Below, one piece after another: positions 7,160 through 17,655 of a DNA stretch of 64,000 nt. Source of the DNA: Streptomyces sp. 135 (GTDB lineage Bacteria; Actinomycetota; Actinomycetes; Streptomycetales; Streptomycetaceae); assembly GCF_020026305.1 (NCBI RefSeq), contig NZ_CP075691.1, positions 6,758,001 to 6,822,000 on the forward strand, given 5' to 3'. A program made the position numbers and the translations under genes. Numbering within the stretch: the stretch's first letter is position 1; every line of letters starts with the position of its first letter. A model generated the notes under the pieces. It was given only the letters and a program-made list of their open reading frames with translations. It had not been told where the DNA came from and made no database searches.

Positions 7160-10100
7160 CTACACCCGCTCGCCGGGCTTTCCATCCGGAATGCTTGATT
7201 CCGCTCTGATCCCCGCCAACGTGGCCCGCGCCCGAGCCGCCTCGTCCGCCGCTCCCGTGCGCTCGGCCACGGCCACCGCCACGGCGAGGTGGTCCGCCGC
7301 CGACGCCGTGCGGCCCAGGCGGTGCTCGGCCGCCCCCAGACCGTGCAGGGCCTGCGCTTCCTCGTGTGCCGAGCCGATGCTCCGCGCAAGATCCAGGGCG
7401 CGGGAGTGATGATCCGCCGACTCCTCGAAGCGGGCCGCCGCGTGCAGGGCGAGGCCCATTCCGTGCAGGGTTATCGACGCATTGCGCCGGTCTCCCAGAC
7501 GCTGAAAAGCGCTGAGGGAATCCTGGTACAGGTCGAGCATGGCAGGGAGTTCCCGCGGGGAATCCATGGTATTGGCGAGATTGACCTGCGCCATGGCATG
7601 CTCCGCGGCGGTGCCGGAAACCGCGAGTAGTTTCCGCGCCTCCTGGAGGTATTTCCGCGCGGATTCCCTTTCGCCGATGTGCAGCTTGAGATCCGACAGA
7701 TTATTGAGCACATGGGCCTCTTCATGCGCGTCGCCCGCCGTGCGGAACATGTCGAGCGCCGAATGGAAATGATCACGGGCGGCCGTGAAATCACCCAGGT
7801 ACAGGTGCGTGATGCCGAGGTTGTTGCGCGATCGCGCGATCTGCCACGGATCATCCGCACGTGTCCGCAGCGCGAGGGTCTCCTCCTGGTCGGCGAGCGC
7901 CTCCGGCAGGTGGCCGAGGTTCCACAGCAGTACGCCCCGCGCGTGGAGCACCTCCGCCACCGCCGTGTCGCCGATGGTCCGCGCCGTGCGCAACGCTCGC
8001 CCGAGGACGGTCAGGGCCTGGGCGTACTGTCCGCTCCGTGACAGCGCCGTGCCCTGGTCGACCAGGGCGTACACCTCGGCCTCCGGGTGGGCGACGGTCC
8101 GCCAGTGCTCCGCGGCCGCCCGGTGCATGCCCTGGGTGTCGGCCGAGTGCCGCTCCTCCAGCAGGAAGCCCGCGAGGGATCCGGCGAGCAGCGCCGCCTC
8201 GTGCGGCCGGCCGTGCGCCCGGCAGTGGCGTTCCGCCGCGATCAGCGCGGAGCACTCCGAGGTCAGCCAGCGCCGGGCGTCGGCGGCGCCGCTCCACGCG
8301 GGTATCCGGTAGGCGCAAAGGCGGCGGGGAAGGTGCGGACGCGGGCGGCGCGGGGCGATGAGCCGGTCCGCCGCGTCGGATGCCTGTACGTAGAAATCGA
8401 TCAATCGGCGCAGGGCGCTTTCCCGTTCGGCGGGCCCCAGTTCGGATGCCGCCAGCATGCGCGAGTATTCCCCGAGAAGATCATGAGTGGTGTATCGGTC
8501 GGGTGCCGGTTCCTGAATGAGATGGGCGTCGAGGAGGCCTTCGAGGGTGCGCTCCGCGTGGTCGAATGCGAGATCGGTGAGCGCGGCCGTGCTGAACGCG
8601 TCGTAATCCGTGCCGAGTTGCAGGCCGAGAAGTCGGAAAACGGATCTTTCCTCGGGGTGGAGCGTGGAGTAGGAGACCTCGAAGGCGCGGGCCATCTCCT
8701 GGTTGCCGTCGCGGATCTCGCGCAGTCTGCCGTGCCCGTGGGTGAGCCGGTGCAGCAGGTGGCCGGTCGTCCAGGAGGGGCGGGAGGCCAGGCGTCTCGC
8801 GGCGATCTCGGTGGCCAGCGGAAGCCGTCCGCAGAGCCGGACGATGGCGGCGACCTCGCGGACGCGCGGCGTGCGGCCCTCACCGGCCAGCTCCCGGAAC
8901 AGGGCGACGGCGTCCTCCTCGGGGAGTACGTCGAGCAGGACCGGCCGGACTCCGGGCAGCCCGGAGAGCCTGCGGCGGCTGGTGACGATCATCAGCGAGG
9001 GGGAGGGGCCGGGGAGCAGGGGTTTCACGTGCTCGGGGTCGGCCACGTCGTCCAGGACGATGACGGCGCGGCGGTGGCTGAGCAACGTACGCCAGAGGCT
9101 GACGAGTTCGTCGAGCCGGCCCGGCAGGTCCGACGCGGGAACCCCGAGCATGCGCAGCAGCGCCCCGAGGGCGGACGTGGCGCAGAGGGGGGTGCGGCCC
9201 GGGGAGTGGGCGCGCAGGTCGAGGTGGAGCTGGCCGTCGGGGAACAGGGGTTCCAGGCGCCGGGCCGCGTGCAGCGCGAGCAGTGTCTTGCCGATCCCCG
9301 CCATGCCTGAGATGGCCTGCAACGCGATCACGCCGCCGTCGCCCCGCTGTGCCGCGTGGACGATGGCCGCCAACTCCTCCTCGCGGCCCACCAGTTCGGC
9401 GTGGCGCGGCAGGGTGCGCGGGGCGGTGGTGGCCGGCTCCTGGCGGGGGAGCAGCTGCCGCGCCGGGGCGCCGTTCAGCACGAGGCGGTGCAGTCGCGTG
9501 AGCGCCTCGCCCGGGTCGGTGCCGAGGCGCTCGCGCAACCGGCGGCGGACGGTGTCGTACACGTGCAGGGCTTCGGCCTGTCTGCCGCAGCCGTAGGTCG
9601 CGGTCATGAGCAGGGCGGCGAGGGTCTCGTCGCCGGGATGCCGCTCGAGGAGCGCGGCGATGTCGGGGACGAGCTCGGCGTAGTGGCCCCGGCGCAGTTC
9701 GGCCTCGATCCGGGTCAGCTGGGCGGCGAGCCGCTTCTGGGACAGGCTCGCGCGGATGCTCTCGGCCCACAGGCCGCCGAGCCCGGCCAGCGGCTCTCCG
9801 CGCCACAGGCCCGCCGCCTCCCGCAGCAGGTCGAGGGCCGCGGTGTCGTCCGCGCCGTCGGCCAGGGCGCGGGCCCGGGCGGCGATCTGCTCGAACCGGT
9901 GGCAGTCGACCTGCTCGGGGCGGACGTCGAGCAGATAGGTGTGGGCCCGCTGGACGAGCAGGTCGTCGCCGGTGCTCTCGCGCAGCCGCCGGCGGATCCG
10001 GGCCGCGTAGGTGTGCAGTCCCGCGCGCGCCTTGGCGGGCGGCGAGTCGTCCCACAGGCGGTGGATCAGGGTGTCCAGGGAGACGGGGCGGCCCGCGTCC

Positions 10101-10207
10101 AGGGCCAGCGCCGCCAGGACGACGCGCTCTTTCGCGGAGCCGAGGAGATCGATTCGCCCGTCGTATTCCAGGGCGACGGTTCCCAGGACGCGAATGCCGA
10201 GCTTCAC
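7160..10207 (-). CDS. AfsR/SARP-family regulator (BTAD, NB-ARC, TPR)
   Basis: 1015-residue regulator of the AfsR type. Residues ~1-95 form an OmpR-like winged helix DNA-binding domain (GSAKERVVLAALALDAGRPV, LIHRLWDDSPP), ~95-245 the bacterial transcriptional activation domain, ~280-560 an NB-ARC ATPase with P-loop SGMAGIGKTLLALH, Walker B-like AVIVLDDVADPE and GLPL-type LCGRLPLATEI, and ~680-1010 TPR repeats. Such proteins activate secondary-metabolite or developmental genes on ATP binding, often under Ser/Thr kinase control. The start is GTG 10207, preceded by a GGGGGC ribosome site. It is divergent from the NB-ARC gene at 10435. No biosynthetic cluster adjoins it, so targets are unknown. 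It has no frameshift, unlike its neighbour. Confidence 0.9.
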   Translation of the reverse strand: MKLGIRVLGTVALEYDGRIDLLGSAKERVVLAALALDAGRPVSLDTLIHRLWDDSPPAKARAGLHTYAARIRRRLRESTGDDLLVQRAHTYLLDVRPEQVDCHRFEQIAARARALADGADDTAALDLLREAAGLWRGEPLAGLGGLWAESIRASLSQKRLAAQLTRIEAELRRGHYAELVPDIAALLERHPGDETLAALLMTATYGCGRQAEALHVYDTVRRRLRERLGTDPGEALTRLHRLVLNGAPARQLLPRQEPATTAPRTLPRHAELVGREEELAAIVHAAQRGDGGVIALQAISGMAGIGKTLLALHAARRLEPLFPDGQLHLDLRAHSPGRTPLCATSALGALLRMLGVPASDLPGRLDELVSLWRTLLSHRRAVIVLDDVADPEHVKPLLPGPSPSLMIVTSRRRLSGLPGVRPVLLDVLPEEDAVALFRELAGEGRTPRVREVAAIVRLCGRLPLATEIAARRLASRPSWTTGHLLHRLTHGHGRLREIRDGNQEMARAFEVSYSTLHPEERSVFRLLGLQLGTDYDAFSTAALTDLAFDHAERTLEGLLDAHLIQEPAPDRYTTHDLLGEYSRMLAASELGPAERESALRRLIDFYVQASDAADRLIAPRRPRPHLPRRLCAYRIPAWSGAADARRWLTSECSALIAAERHCRAHGRPHEAALLAGSLAGFLLEERHSADTQGMHRAAAEHWRTVAHPEAEVYALVDQGTALSRSGQYAQALTVLGRALRTARTIGDTAVAEVLHARGVLLWNLGHLPEALADQEETLALRTRADDPWQIARSRNNLGITHLYLGDFTAARDHFHSALDMFRTAGDAHEEAHVLNNLSDLKLHIGERESARKYLQEARKLLAVSGTAAEHAMAQVNLANTMDSPRELPAMLDLYQDSLSAFQRLGDRRNASITLHGMGLALHAAARFEESADHHSRALDLARSIGSAHEEAQALHGLGAAEHRLGRTASAADHLAVAVAVAERTGAADEAARARATLAGIRAESSIPDGKPGERV

Positions 10208-10273
10208 GAGTGCCCCCGTCCGCCGGTCGGCCTGCGCTATGAATGAGCGTCAAAGAATCGCATGAGGTCGATA

Positions 10274-10302
10274 TCGTTCAAATAGTGACGGTCATTCGTT
10301 CA
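10274..10302. promoter_or_regulatory. Possible SARP-type direct heptamer repeat
   Basis: TCGTTCA occurs at 10274-10280 and again at 10296-10302, exactly 22 bases (two helical turns) apart, in the divergent region between the two regulators. SARP proteins typically bind direct heptamers spaced in multiples of 11. A second repeat, TTGGCTT, occurs twice 10 bases apart at about 10308-10325. Only the repeats are seen; binding is inference. Confidence 0.3.
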
Positions 10303-10434
10303 CTTCATTGGCTTGTTTTGGCTTGGTCACTCTTCTTGGTGAGGTGTTCGGTAGGGGCGTTCGGTCTGACGCGAGCGCCCTGCGGGTAGGACGCTGAAAC
10401 GGTGTGAGCCGTGGATCTCGGGGGAGGCGGCGCG

Positions 10435-12926
10435 ATGGACCAGGTGACGGCCCTGGAATTGACGGCCGCCCTGATACTGGCGGCCGCCCGGCCCAGGGCG
10501 CGGCGCGCGCTGCTCGACGCGGTGAGCGCATCGGCGGACCCCGCCACCGCCGATCTGCTCCGCGCGTGGGAGCCGGCGGAGCCGGCCGAGGACCCCGGCG
10601 AGACCGCACGGACGCTGAGCGCCGCCCTGGCGCAGCAGGCCGCGCACCGCCCGGAGCTGGCACGGGAGTTACGGCACTGGATCACCGCCACCCTCAGCCC
10701 CGCCCCCGCGCAGGCCGGCAACTCCATCGACAGGTCGGCCCGTATCCAGGGCACCGCCATCCAGGCCCACGGCATCCACGGCGACGTGCACATCCACCCC
10801 GCCCCGGCCGCCCCCGCCGCGCCCCGCGGCTTCGACGTCCCGCGCCAACTGCTGCCCGTACCGGACCACTTCACCAATCGGGTGCGCGAACTGGCCGACC
10901 TGGACCAGCGGGCGGCGGACTCACCGGGGGCGCCGGTCATCGCGGTCATCAGCGGCCCGGCCGGGGTCGGCAAGACCACGCTGGCCAGGCGCTGGCTGCT
11001 CGGCCTCGCCGACGCCTTCCCCGACGGCCAGCTCTACGCCGATCTGCGCGGCCACTCCGAGGGCGGACCCGCCCGGCCGGGGGAACTGCTCGGGCAGTTC
11101 CTGCGCGCCCTCGGGCAGGAGCGCGTCCCCGCCGACCTGGGGGAGCAGGCCGCTCTGTGGCGCTCGGCGACCGCCGGCAGCCGCATCGCCGTGCTCCTGG
11201 ACAACGCGCTCAGCGCCGCGCAGGTCCGCCCGCTGCTGCCCGGTGGTGCCCGGGCGCTGACGGCGGTGACGAGCCGGGGGCGGCTGAGCGGCCTCGGCAT
11301 GGACGGCGCGACGTTCCACCCGCTGGACGTGCTCGGCACCGGCGACGCGGTGGAGCTGCTCCGCCGCCGGATCGGCGCCGACCGCGTCACCCGGGAGCCC
11401 GAGGCCGCCCTGGCGGTGGCCGAGGCCTGCGCGGGCCTGCCGCTCGCCGTGTGCGTCGCGGCGGCGCGGGTGGCGTCGCGCCCGCGCCAGCCGCTGGCGG
11501 CGATGGCGGGCGCGCTGGGGGCGGTGCGGGCGGCGCGCTGGACGTGCTGCGCGTCGAGGGGGAGTACGCCGTGCGGGGCGCCCTCGACGCCTCGTACCGC
11601 CTGCTAAGCCCCGAACTCGCGCGTGGCTACCGGCGGTTGGGCCTGGCCCCCGTGCCGCTGATCGGCGTCGAGGCCGCCGCCGCGGCCTGCGCGCTGCGCA
11701 CCCGGGAGGCGGACCAGCTGCTGGACGAGCTGGCCGAGGTGAACCTCCTGGAAGACCTCGGCCCCGACCCCCGCACGGGGAGCGGCCGCTACCGCTTCCA
11801 CGACCTCGTCAGGGCGCACGCGGGGCAGCTCGCCGCCACACACGAGGGGCCCGCCGGCAGCGGGGCGGCGGTGCGGCGCGTCGTGGACTTCTACCTGTAC
11901 GCCGCGACCGAGGCGGAGGCACTCCTCACACCCAGCCACCGGATCCTGCCGCGCCGCTACGACCGCCGCCCGGCTCCGCCCCCGCCCTTCGCCGACGCGC
12001 GCGGCGCGCTCGACTGGCTCGACACCGAACGGGCCCATCTGATGGCGGCGTTGCGTACCGCCGCCGAGCACGGCTGGCACGACACGGCGTGGATGCTCGC
12101 CGACGCCATGTGGCCGCTCTTCCTCCGCCTTCGCCCGTACGAGTTGTGGGTCGAGGCCCATGAGGTCGGGCTCGCCGCGGCCCGCCGGGCGGGGGACAGG
12201 GAGGCCGAGAGCCAGATGCTCACCTCCGGCGGCGCCGGGCTGCGCAACGCGGGTCGGCCCGACGAGGCGGTCGGCTGGTTCGGGCAGGCGCTGGAGGTGG
12301 CGCGGGAGAGAGTGGCCGCGGCGCGGGAGCAGCCCCCCGGCCCGGGTGGCCCGGACGTCCTGACGGCCGCCCACCGGGCCGAGGCGCAGGCGCTGCACGG
12401 CCTGGGGCAGTCCCACCGCCTGGCCGGCCGGCTGACCGAGGCCCTCCGCTGCTTCCGACTGGCGCTGCCGCTGCGCGAGGCGATCGGGTACACGCGCGGG
12501 GCGGCCCTGACCCGGATCTGCCTCGGCGACGTGGCGCTGGCCGCCGGACGCCCCGAGGAGGCGCTGCCCGAACTGGCCGCAGCCAGGGCCGCCCTGCTGT
12601 CCGAGGACGACCCCTACGACGCCGCCCGCGCCCTGGCCTTCCTCGGCCGGGCCGCGCTGAGGTGCGCGGGCGACGACGCGACCGCGGTGGAGGCGGCGAA
12701 GGGGCAACTGACGGAAGCCCTCGGCGAGTTCGAGGCCACCGGCTCCGTGCACTGGCAGGGCCGCGTCCTGGAGATGCTCGGCGAGGCGGCCGAGGAGCGG
12801 GGCGAGACGGAGCGGGCCAGGGCCTGGTACGGCCGCGCCCTGGCCCGCTACCGGAGTGTCAGCGCTCCTGATGTGCGGCGGCTCGAAGACCGTCTGAGTG
12901 GGCTGGGCCTGGGGGGTCTGGACTGA
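10435..12926 (+). CDS. NB-ARC/TPR signalling protein with RHIM/BASS-like motif (one frameshift)
   Basis: About 830 residues if one base is restored. Reading starts at ATG 10435 (GGGGGAGG 8 bases upstream) and is in frame to about 11520, where it must slip by one lost base (11515-11530, G-rich) to continue to the stop at 12926. Domains: a small helical N-terminus (1-90), a short amyloid-like motif RIQGTAIQAHGIHGDVHIH (~103-121), NB-ARC ATPase with P-loop SGPAGVGKTTLARRWL (~180), Walker B-like IAVLLDNALSAAQV and GLPL block AGLPLAVCVAAARVA, then TPR repeats to the end. There is no DNA-binding domain, so this is an NLR-like signalling protein rather than a SARP. A TTA codon at 10669-10671 suggests bldA dependence. 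Confidence 0.8.
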
Positions 12927-13344
12927 GGGCTTGGGCCCTCGGGGCCGCGGGTCGCTTCAGCAGCACGTCCGCGTACCACGCGCGCAACAGGGATACGACA
13001 TCCCGACCCGCCAGGCCCCTCGTCTCCACCGACGGCCCGGCCCGCCGGGAGCCGCGGCGGGCGTGCGTCACCTGGGTGCCGCCCGCCCGGCGGACCACCA
13101 CCAGCAGGCAGCCGGGATAGCGCTCCAGGGCGCGCAGGGCCAGCGGTGCCGTTTCCGGACAGGGGCGCGGGCGGCCCGCGTAGAGCACGTCGGCGCACTG
13201 CCGCCACTGTTCGCCTCCGGGACGGCCCGTGACGTGGCACGGCCGGGGGCAGTCGAGGCAGACGATCAACGGATCGAAAGGATCTGCCAGGTGTGCCGGG
13301 GCTGTCGAAAAGGACGGTACGACGGACACGGCGGGTGTTCTCAT
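12859..13344 (-). CDS. Small unknown protein coupled to the GT-B-like gene
   Basis: 161-residue candidate whose ATG overlaps the stop of the upstream gene as ATGA (13341-13344), the usual sign of translational coupling. It has five cysteines in its first half (IVCLDCPRPCHV, CADVLY), a central strand-rich YPGCLLVVVRRAGGTQVT and a helix DVVSLLRAWYADVLL. Its last 68 bases overlap, in opposite orientation, the end of the NB-ARC gene. No family recognised. Codon bias and the coupling favour a real gene, but an artefactual ORF cannot be excluded. Confidence 0.55.
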   Translation of the reverse strand: MRTPAVSVVPSFSTAPAHLADPFDPLIVCLDCPRPCHVTGRPGGEQWRQCADVLYAGRPRPCPETAPLALRALERYPGCLLVVVRRAGGTQVTHARRGSRRAGPSVETRGLAGRDVVSLLRAWYADVLLKRPAAPRAQALSPDPPGPAHSDGLRAAAHQER

Positions 13345-14615
13345 GCCGGGATCCCGTCGGGGGCTCCCGTGTCCATCCGCGCGGCCGGGACCGGCAGCAC
13401 CGGCAGCGACGCCTCGTAGGCGGGCTGCCCGATCCCGAGGATCCGGTACATCAGCCTGCGTGTGTTGCGGGCGAACCGGCCCGGCTCCGAGGAGATGCGC
13501 CGCCCGATCCGCGCGTACTCCTCGGCGGGGTACTCGGCGCGCGCGTAGGCGAGTTGCTCCGGCAGCGGGTGCGCCGGGGACAGGGCGGGCGCGGTCGTGG
13601 CCAGTTCCGCCGCGGGGGAGTCGGGGTTGACGTCGGCGCCGGGGTAGCGGGCCAGCAGGATGACCGCGCGGGTCAGCGTGGCGTACAGCGTCACCGAGCC
13701 GTGGTCACCGAGCACCCAGTCGGCGGCGATGAGCGGAATGCGCCAGTCCGTTTCGGGCGGCAGCACGGTGATGCCCCGCCGTTCGGCACCGGCCAGCCAG
13801 GACCGGACCTGCCAGTCGCCGTGCCCGGACCAGACGTTGGGGTGCACCAGGACCGCGATGCGGTGCCGCGCGGGGTCGAGCTCCGTCAGCAGCCGGGGCA
13901 GGAGGGCGTCCAGGCGGTTGAACGACGAGCCGAGCCCCCAGGTGGAGGAGACGAGGACCAGCCGCTGTCCCCGGCGCAGGCCGAGGGCCGTACGGTAGCG
14001 CCGGCGCAGCGGCAGGCTCGCCACGATCCGGTCGTGACAGGCGTCGCCCACCACCTCGCTGACGGGCAGCGCCTCGGGGCAGGTGCGGGCCAGGGTGGCC
14101 AGATCCTCGCGGTGCGCGAGGGCCAGCGCCTTCGGCACCACCTTGCCGTCACGGGTCAGATACTGCCGCCCCAGCTCCCCGACGGTGCGCGGCGCCCCCG
14201 GGTCGCGGTCGTCCGTCGTACGGGACAGCTTGATGTGGCCCGCCCCGTGCGGCATCCGCAGCAAGGGGCCGCGCAGCCGGTCGATGCCCTGGGAACCGGC
14301 CGCGAGCACCAGGTCGAACTCCCGGCGCACCGCCTCTTCCCAGGGCAGCACCGTGCTGTTCAGTGCGCGAAGGATGCGCTCCGCTCCCGCGTTGAAGGCG
14401 TGCGGAGCGATGGTGAAGTGGGTCTGGATCCGCAGGTCCGACTCCAGCAGCGGGAGCAGGTCCCGCAGTCGGCTGCCGTAGACCTCGGTGTGGACGACGA
14501 CGAGGACGCGCTTGCAGTGGGTCAGGGTCAGCCACTGCGCGTCGTGCCCGGGTCCGGAGAGGGCTCCGGACCCGGGTAACGGCTCCGTGGAGGTGGTGCT
14601 GTGCTCAACCGCCAT
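13341..14615 (-). CDS. GT-B-fold protein, CDP-glycerol transferase-like
   Basis: 424-residue protein with two Rossmann-like halves. The first begins CKRVLVVVHTEVYGSRLRDLLPLL; the second has RLVLVSSTWGLGSSF, IAVLVHPNVWSGHGDW, ITVLPPETDWRIPLIAADWVLGDHGS and a C-terminal helix. The HP-N and ADW-LGDHGS blocks resemble the nucleotide-sugar/CDP-glycerol binding half of teichoic-acid glycerophosphotransferases and UDP-GlcNAc 2-epimerases. Related Streptomyces proteins are often mislabelled translation initiation factor 2, which nothing here supports. No membrane segment or signal peptide. It is followed by a coupled 161-residue ORF. Substrate unknown; the fold call is moderately secure. Confidence 0.6.
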   Translation of the reverse strand: MAVEHSTTSTEPLPGSGALSGPGHDAQWLTLTHCKRVLVVVHTEVYGSRLRDLLPLLESDLRIQTHFTIAPHAFNAGAERILRALNSTVLPWEEAVRREFDLVLAAGSQGIDRLRGPLLRMPHGAGHIKLSRTTDDRDPGAPRTVGELGRQYLTRDGKVVPKALALAHREDLATLARTCPEALPVSEVVGDACHDRIVASLPLRRRYRTALGLRRGQRLVLVSSTWGLGSSFNRLDALLPRLLTELDPARHRIAVLVHPNVWSGHGDWQVRSWLAGAERRGITVLPPETDWRIPLIAADWVLGDHGSVTLYATLTRAVILLARYPGADVNPDSPAAELATTAPALSPAHPLPEQLAYARAEYPAEEYARIGRRISSEPGRFARNTRRLMYRILGIGQPAYEASLPVLPVPAARMDTGAPDGIPA

Positions 14616-14651
14616 GGTGTCCCCCGGTGGTATGGGCTCCCGTTGGGTGTT

Positions 14652-14683
14652 CGGGCTTCGGCCGGGGGGTGCCCCGAAGTCCG
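14652..14683. terminator. Hairpin downstream of the M28 peptidase gene
   Basis: A 10-bp stem (14652-14661 with 14674-14683, one G-T pair) with a 12-nt loop lies about 70 bases past the M28 stop in the direction of its transcription and just upstream of the next gene's start. It probably separates the two - strand transcripts. No T run. Confidence 0.45.
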
Positions 14684-14750
14684 GGCGGAAGGCTTGCGCG
14701 GTGCTTGCGGAATCCTTGCAGTGCGGATCCGTGGGGCGGGCGAACGTCGG

Positions 14751-16061
14751 CTAGAACGTCAGCTTCCAGCTGTTGATGTAGCCGGTGTCCTGCGCCGCGA
14801 CATCCTGCACCCGCAGCTTCCACGCGCCGTTCGCGCTCTCGCTCGACGCGTCGACCGTGTACGTCGCGATGACGTTGTCCGCCGAGTCGTTGCCGCTGGA
14901 ACCCTTCAGGCGGTACGCGGTGCCGTCCGGGGCGAGGAGGTCGATCACCACGTCGCCCCGCCAGGTGTGGCGGATGTCGACGTCCACCTTGAGGGCGGCC
15001 GGGGCGTTGCCCGTGCGGCCGGTCACGTTCACCGTCGAGGTCACCGCGGCGCCGTTGTCCGGGATGGTGACGTCCGTGGTGTTCTCGTACGCGTCACCGG
15101 GCGGGACCGGGGTGTCCGTGCCGAGGGTCCAGACGGCGTGCGCGATGGCGTCGCTGTTGCGGTCCAGGGCGGTGTCGTTGACGTTCGTCGTGGTGTCGCA
15201 CGACGAGTGGTAGCAGCGGTCGAAGGCCTGGCCCGCCGTGCCGCCCCACTTCTGCGCCTGCGCGCTGGACTTGGCGCGCTCGGCGCCGCTGAACAGGCCG
15301 CCGACGGGGATGCCGACGTTCTTGAACGGGGCGTGGTCGGAGCGGCCGTCGCCCTCGGTCTCGATCTCCGTCGGGACGTTGAGGCCGGCGTAGTAGTCCT
15401 TGAACGTCTTCTCGATGACCGGGTCGTCGTCGTAGACGAAGTAGCCGGCGTTCGGCGAGCCGATCATGTCGAAGTTCAGATAGCCGCTGACCTTGGAACG
15501 CTCCGCCGTGGGGAGGTTGTTCACGTAGTAGCGGGAGCCGACCATGCCCAGCTCCTCGGCGCCCCACCAGGCGAACCGCAGGTGCTTCGTCGGTTTGAGC
15601 TGCGCGCGGGATACCGCGAGCGCCGTCTCCAGGACACCCGCCGAGCCCGAGCCGTTGTCGTTGATGCCGGGCCCGGAGGAGACGCTGTCGAGGTGCGCGC
15701 CCGCCATCAGGACCTTGTTCGGGTCGCCGCCCGGCCAGTCCGCGACGAGGTTGTAGCCCGTGGCGCCGCCGGACGTGAACTGCTGGACGGACGTGGTGAA
15801 TCCGGCCGCGTCCAGCTTGCCCTTCACGTAGTCGATGGAGGCCTTGTAGCCGGGACGGCCGTGCGCGCGGTTGCCGCCGTTGGCCGAGGCTATGGACTGG
15901 AGCTGCGAGAGGTGCGCCTTGACGTTGGCGAGCGGGAGGTCGGGTGCCGCGAGCGCGGGTGACGGGGCGGCGGGCGCGGCGATGGCGGGAGCGGCGGTGG
16001 CGAGCAGGCCGCCGATGGCCACGGTGGCGGCACCGACGGCCGCACGTCTGAAGAGATTCAT
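14751..16061 (-). CDS. Secreted M28 aminopeptidase with P/Homo-B domain
   Basis: 436-residue secreted zinc aminopeptidase close in layout to Streptomyces griseus aminopeptidase. Residues 1-45 are a Sec signal and short propeptide (RRAAVGAATVAIGGLLATAAPAIA). The catalytic domain has the five expected zinc ligands in order: MAGAHLDS (His), GINDNGSGSAG (bridging Asp), WWGAEELG (base Glu then ligand Glu), NFDMIGS (Asp) and DRCYHSSCD (His between the disulfide cysteines). A C-terminal P/proprotein-convertase domain follows from ~325 (TVNVTGRTGNAP, DIRHTWRGDVVIDLLAPDG, NSWKLTF). It releases N-terminal residues, typically Leu, from peptides for nutrition. It lies downstream of rbsD, separated by a hairpin. 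Confidence 0.92.
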   Translation of the reverse strand: MNLFRRAAVGAATVAIGGLLATAAPAIAAPAAPSPALAAPDLPLANVKAHLSQLQSIASANGGNRAHGRPGYKASIDYVKGKLDAAGFTTSVQQFTSGGATGYNLVADWPGGDPNKVLMAGAHLDSVSSGPGINDNGSGSAGVLETALAVSRAQLKPTKHLRFAWWGAEELGMVGSRYYVNNLPTAERSKVSGYLNFDMIGSPNAGYFVYDDDPVIEKTFKDYYAGLNVPTEIETEGDGRSDHAPFKNVGIPVGGLFSGAERAKSSAQAQKWGGTAGQAFDRCYHSSCDTTTNVNDTALDRNSDAIAHAVWTLGTDTPVPPGDAYENTTDVTIPDNGAAVTSTVNVTGRTGNAPAALKVDVDIRHTWRGDVVIDLLAPDGTAYRLKGSSGNDSADNVIATYTVDASSESANGAWKLRVQDVAAQDTGYINSWKLTF

Positions 16062-16109
16062 GTGTGGGGCTCCGTATTCCGAACAACGAGGGGGACGGAA
16101 CGTGCGAAA

Positions 16110-16137
16110 CGCCCCGCGACGCGGGTGCCGCGGGGCG
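16110..16137. terminator. GC hairpin between rbsD and the M28 gene
   Basis: CGCCCCGCG (16110-16118) pairs perfectly with CGCGGGGCG (16129-16137). On the - strand it lies after rbsD and about 50 bases before the peptidase start, and its far arm is followed by GTTTCG. It fits a terminator of the ribose operon, or a leader stem of the peptidase mRNA. The rest of 16062-16269 holds no gene. Confidence 0.5.
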
Positions 16138-16269
16138 CCTTTGGAGCTGTGCGTTGCCTGATGTTGAGGGCGCGACGATCTCCCGTCAAGAGAGGAAACC
16201 GGTCAGAATACGGTCAGTTGCGTCCGTATAGCGGACAGCCCGGCGGCCGCCGCTCGGCGCGGGACGGCG

Positions 16270-16655
16270 TCAGAAGAAGACCCCGCACCTCAACAGCACA
16301 TTCGCGTACGGGCGGGCCTCGCCGGTGCGGACCACGAGGCGGGCGCCCGCGGAGAGGCCCTTCAGCTCCTCGTGGGCGACCAGCTCCAGCGCCGGCAGGC
16401 TCTCGCGCAGCAGCAGCGCCGCCTCCGGGTTCGCCCCCCGGATCTCGCGCGCCGCCGTCCCGCCCTCCACCACCAGCTCGGCGAGCAGGCCGTCGAGGAC
16501 CTCCGCGAAGGCGGGGACCCCGGCCCGGAACGCCAGGTCCACCACGCGCGGGCCCGCCGGGATCGGCATGCCCGCGTCGCAGACCAGGACCGTGTCGCCG
16601 TGCCCCAACTCCGCGAGCGCGCCCGCGAGATGGCGGTTCAGTATGCCCGACTTCT

Positions 16656-16659
<4 letters not shown>
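16270..16659 (-). CDS. rbsD: D-ribose pyranase
   Basis: 129-residue RbsD, which interconverts beta-pyran and beta-furan ribose so that ribokinase receives the furanose. Seen: the conserved start KKSGILNRHLAGALAELGHG with the catalytic His, CDAGMPIP, and the closing RTGEARPYANVLLRCGVFF; length is standard. GTG 16659 overlaps the rbsK stop as GTGA (16656-16659), so translation is coupled to rbsK. It is the last gene of the ribose operon. Confidence 0.95.
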
Positions 16660-17612
<953 letters not shown>

Positions 17613-17655
17613 GTGCTGTTTCCTGCTTTCGTACGGTGCTGCCGCGGGGCGGCGG

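Noticed and set aside
11515..11530. Programmed ribosomal frameshift in the NB-ARC gene
   Set aside because: No slippery heptamer with a downstream structure was evident, and identical one-base losses occur in five other unrelated genes.
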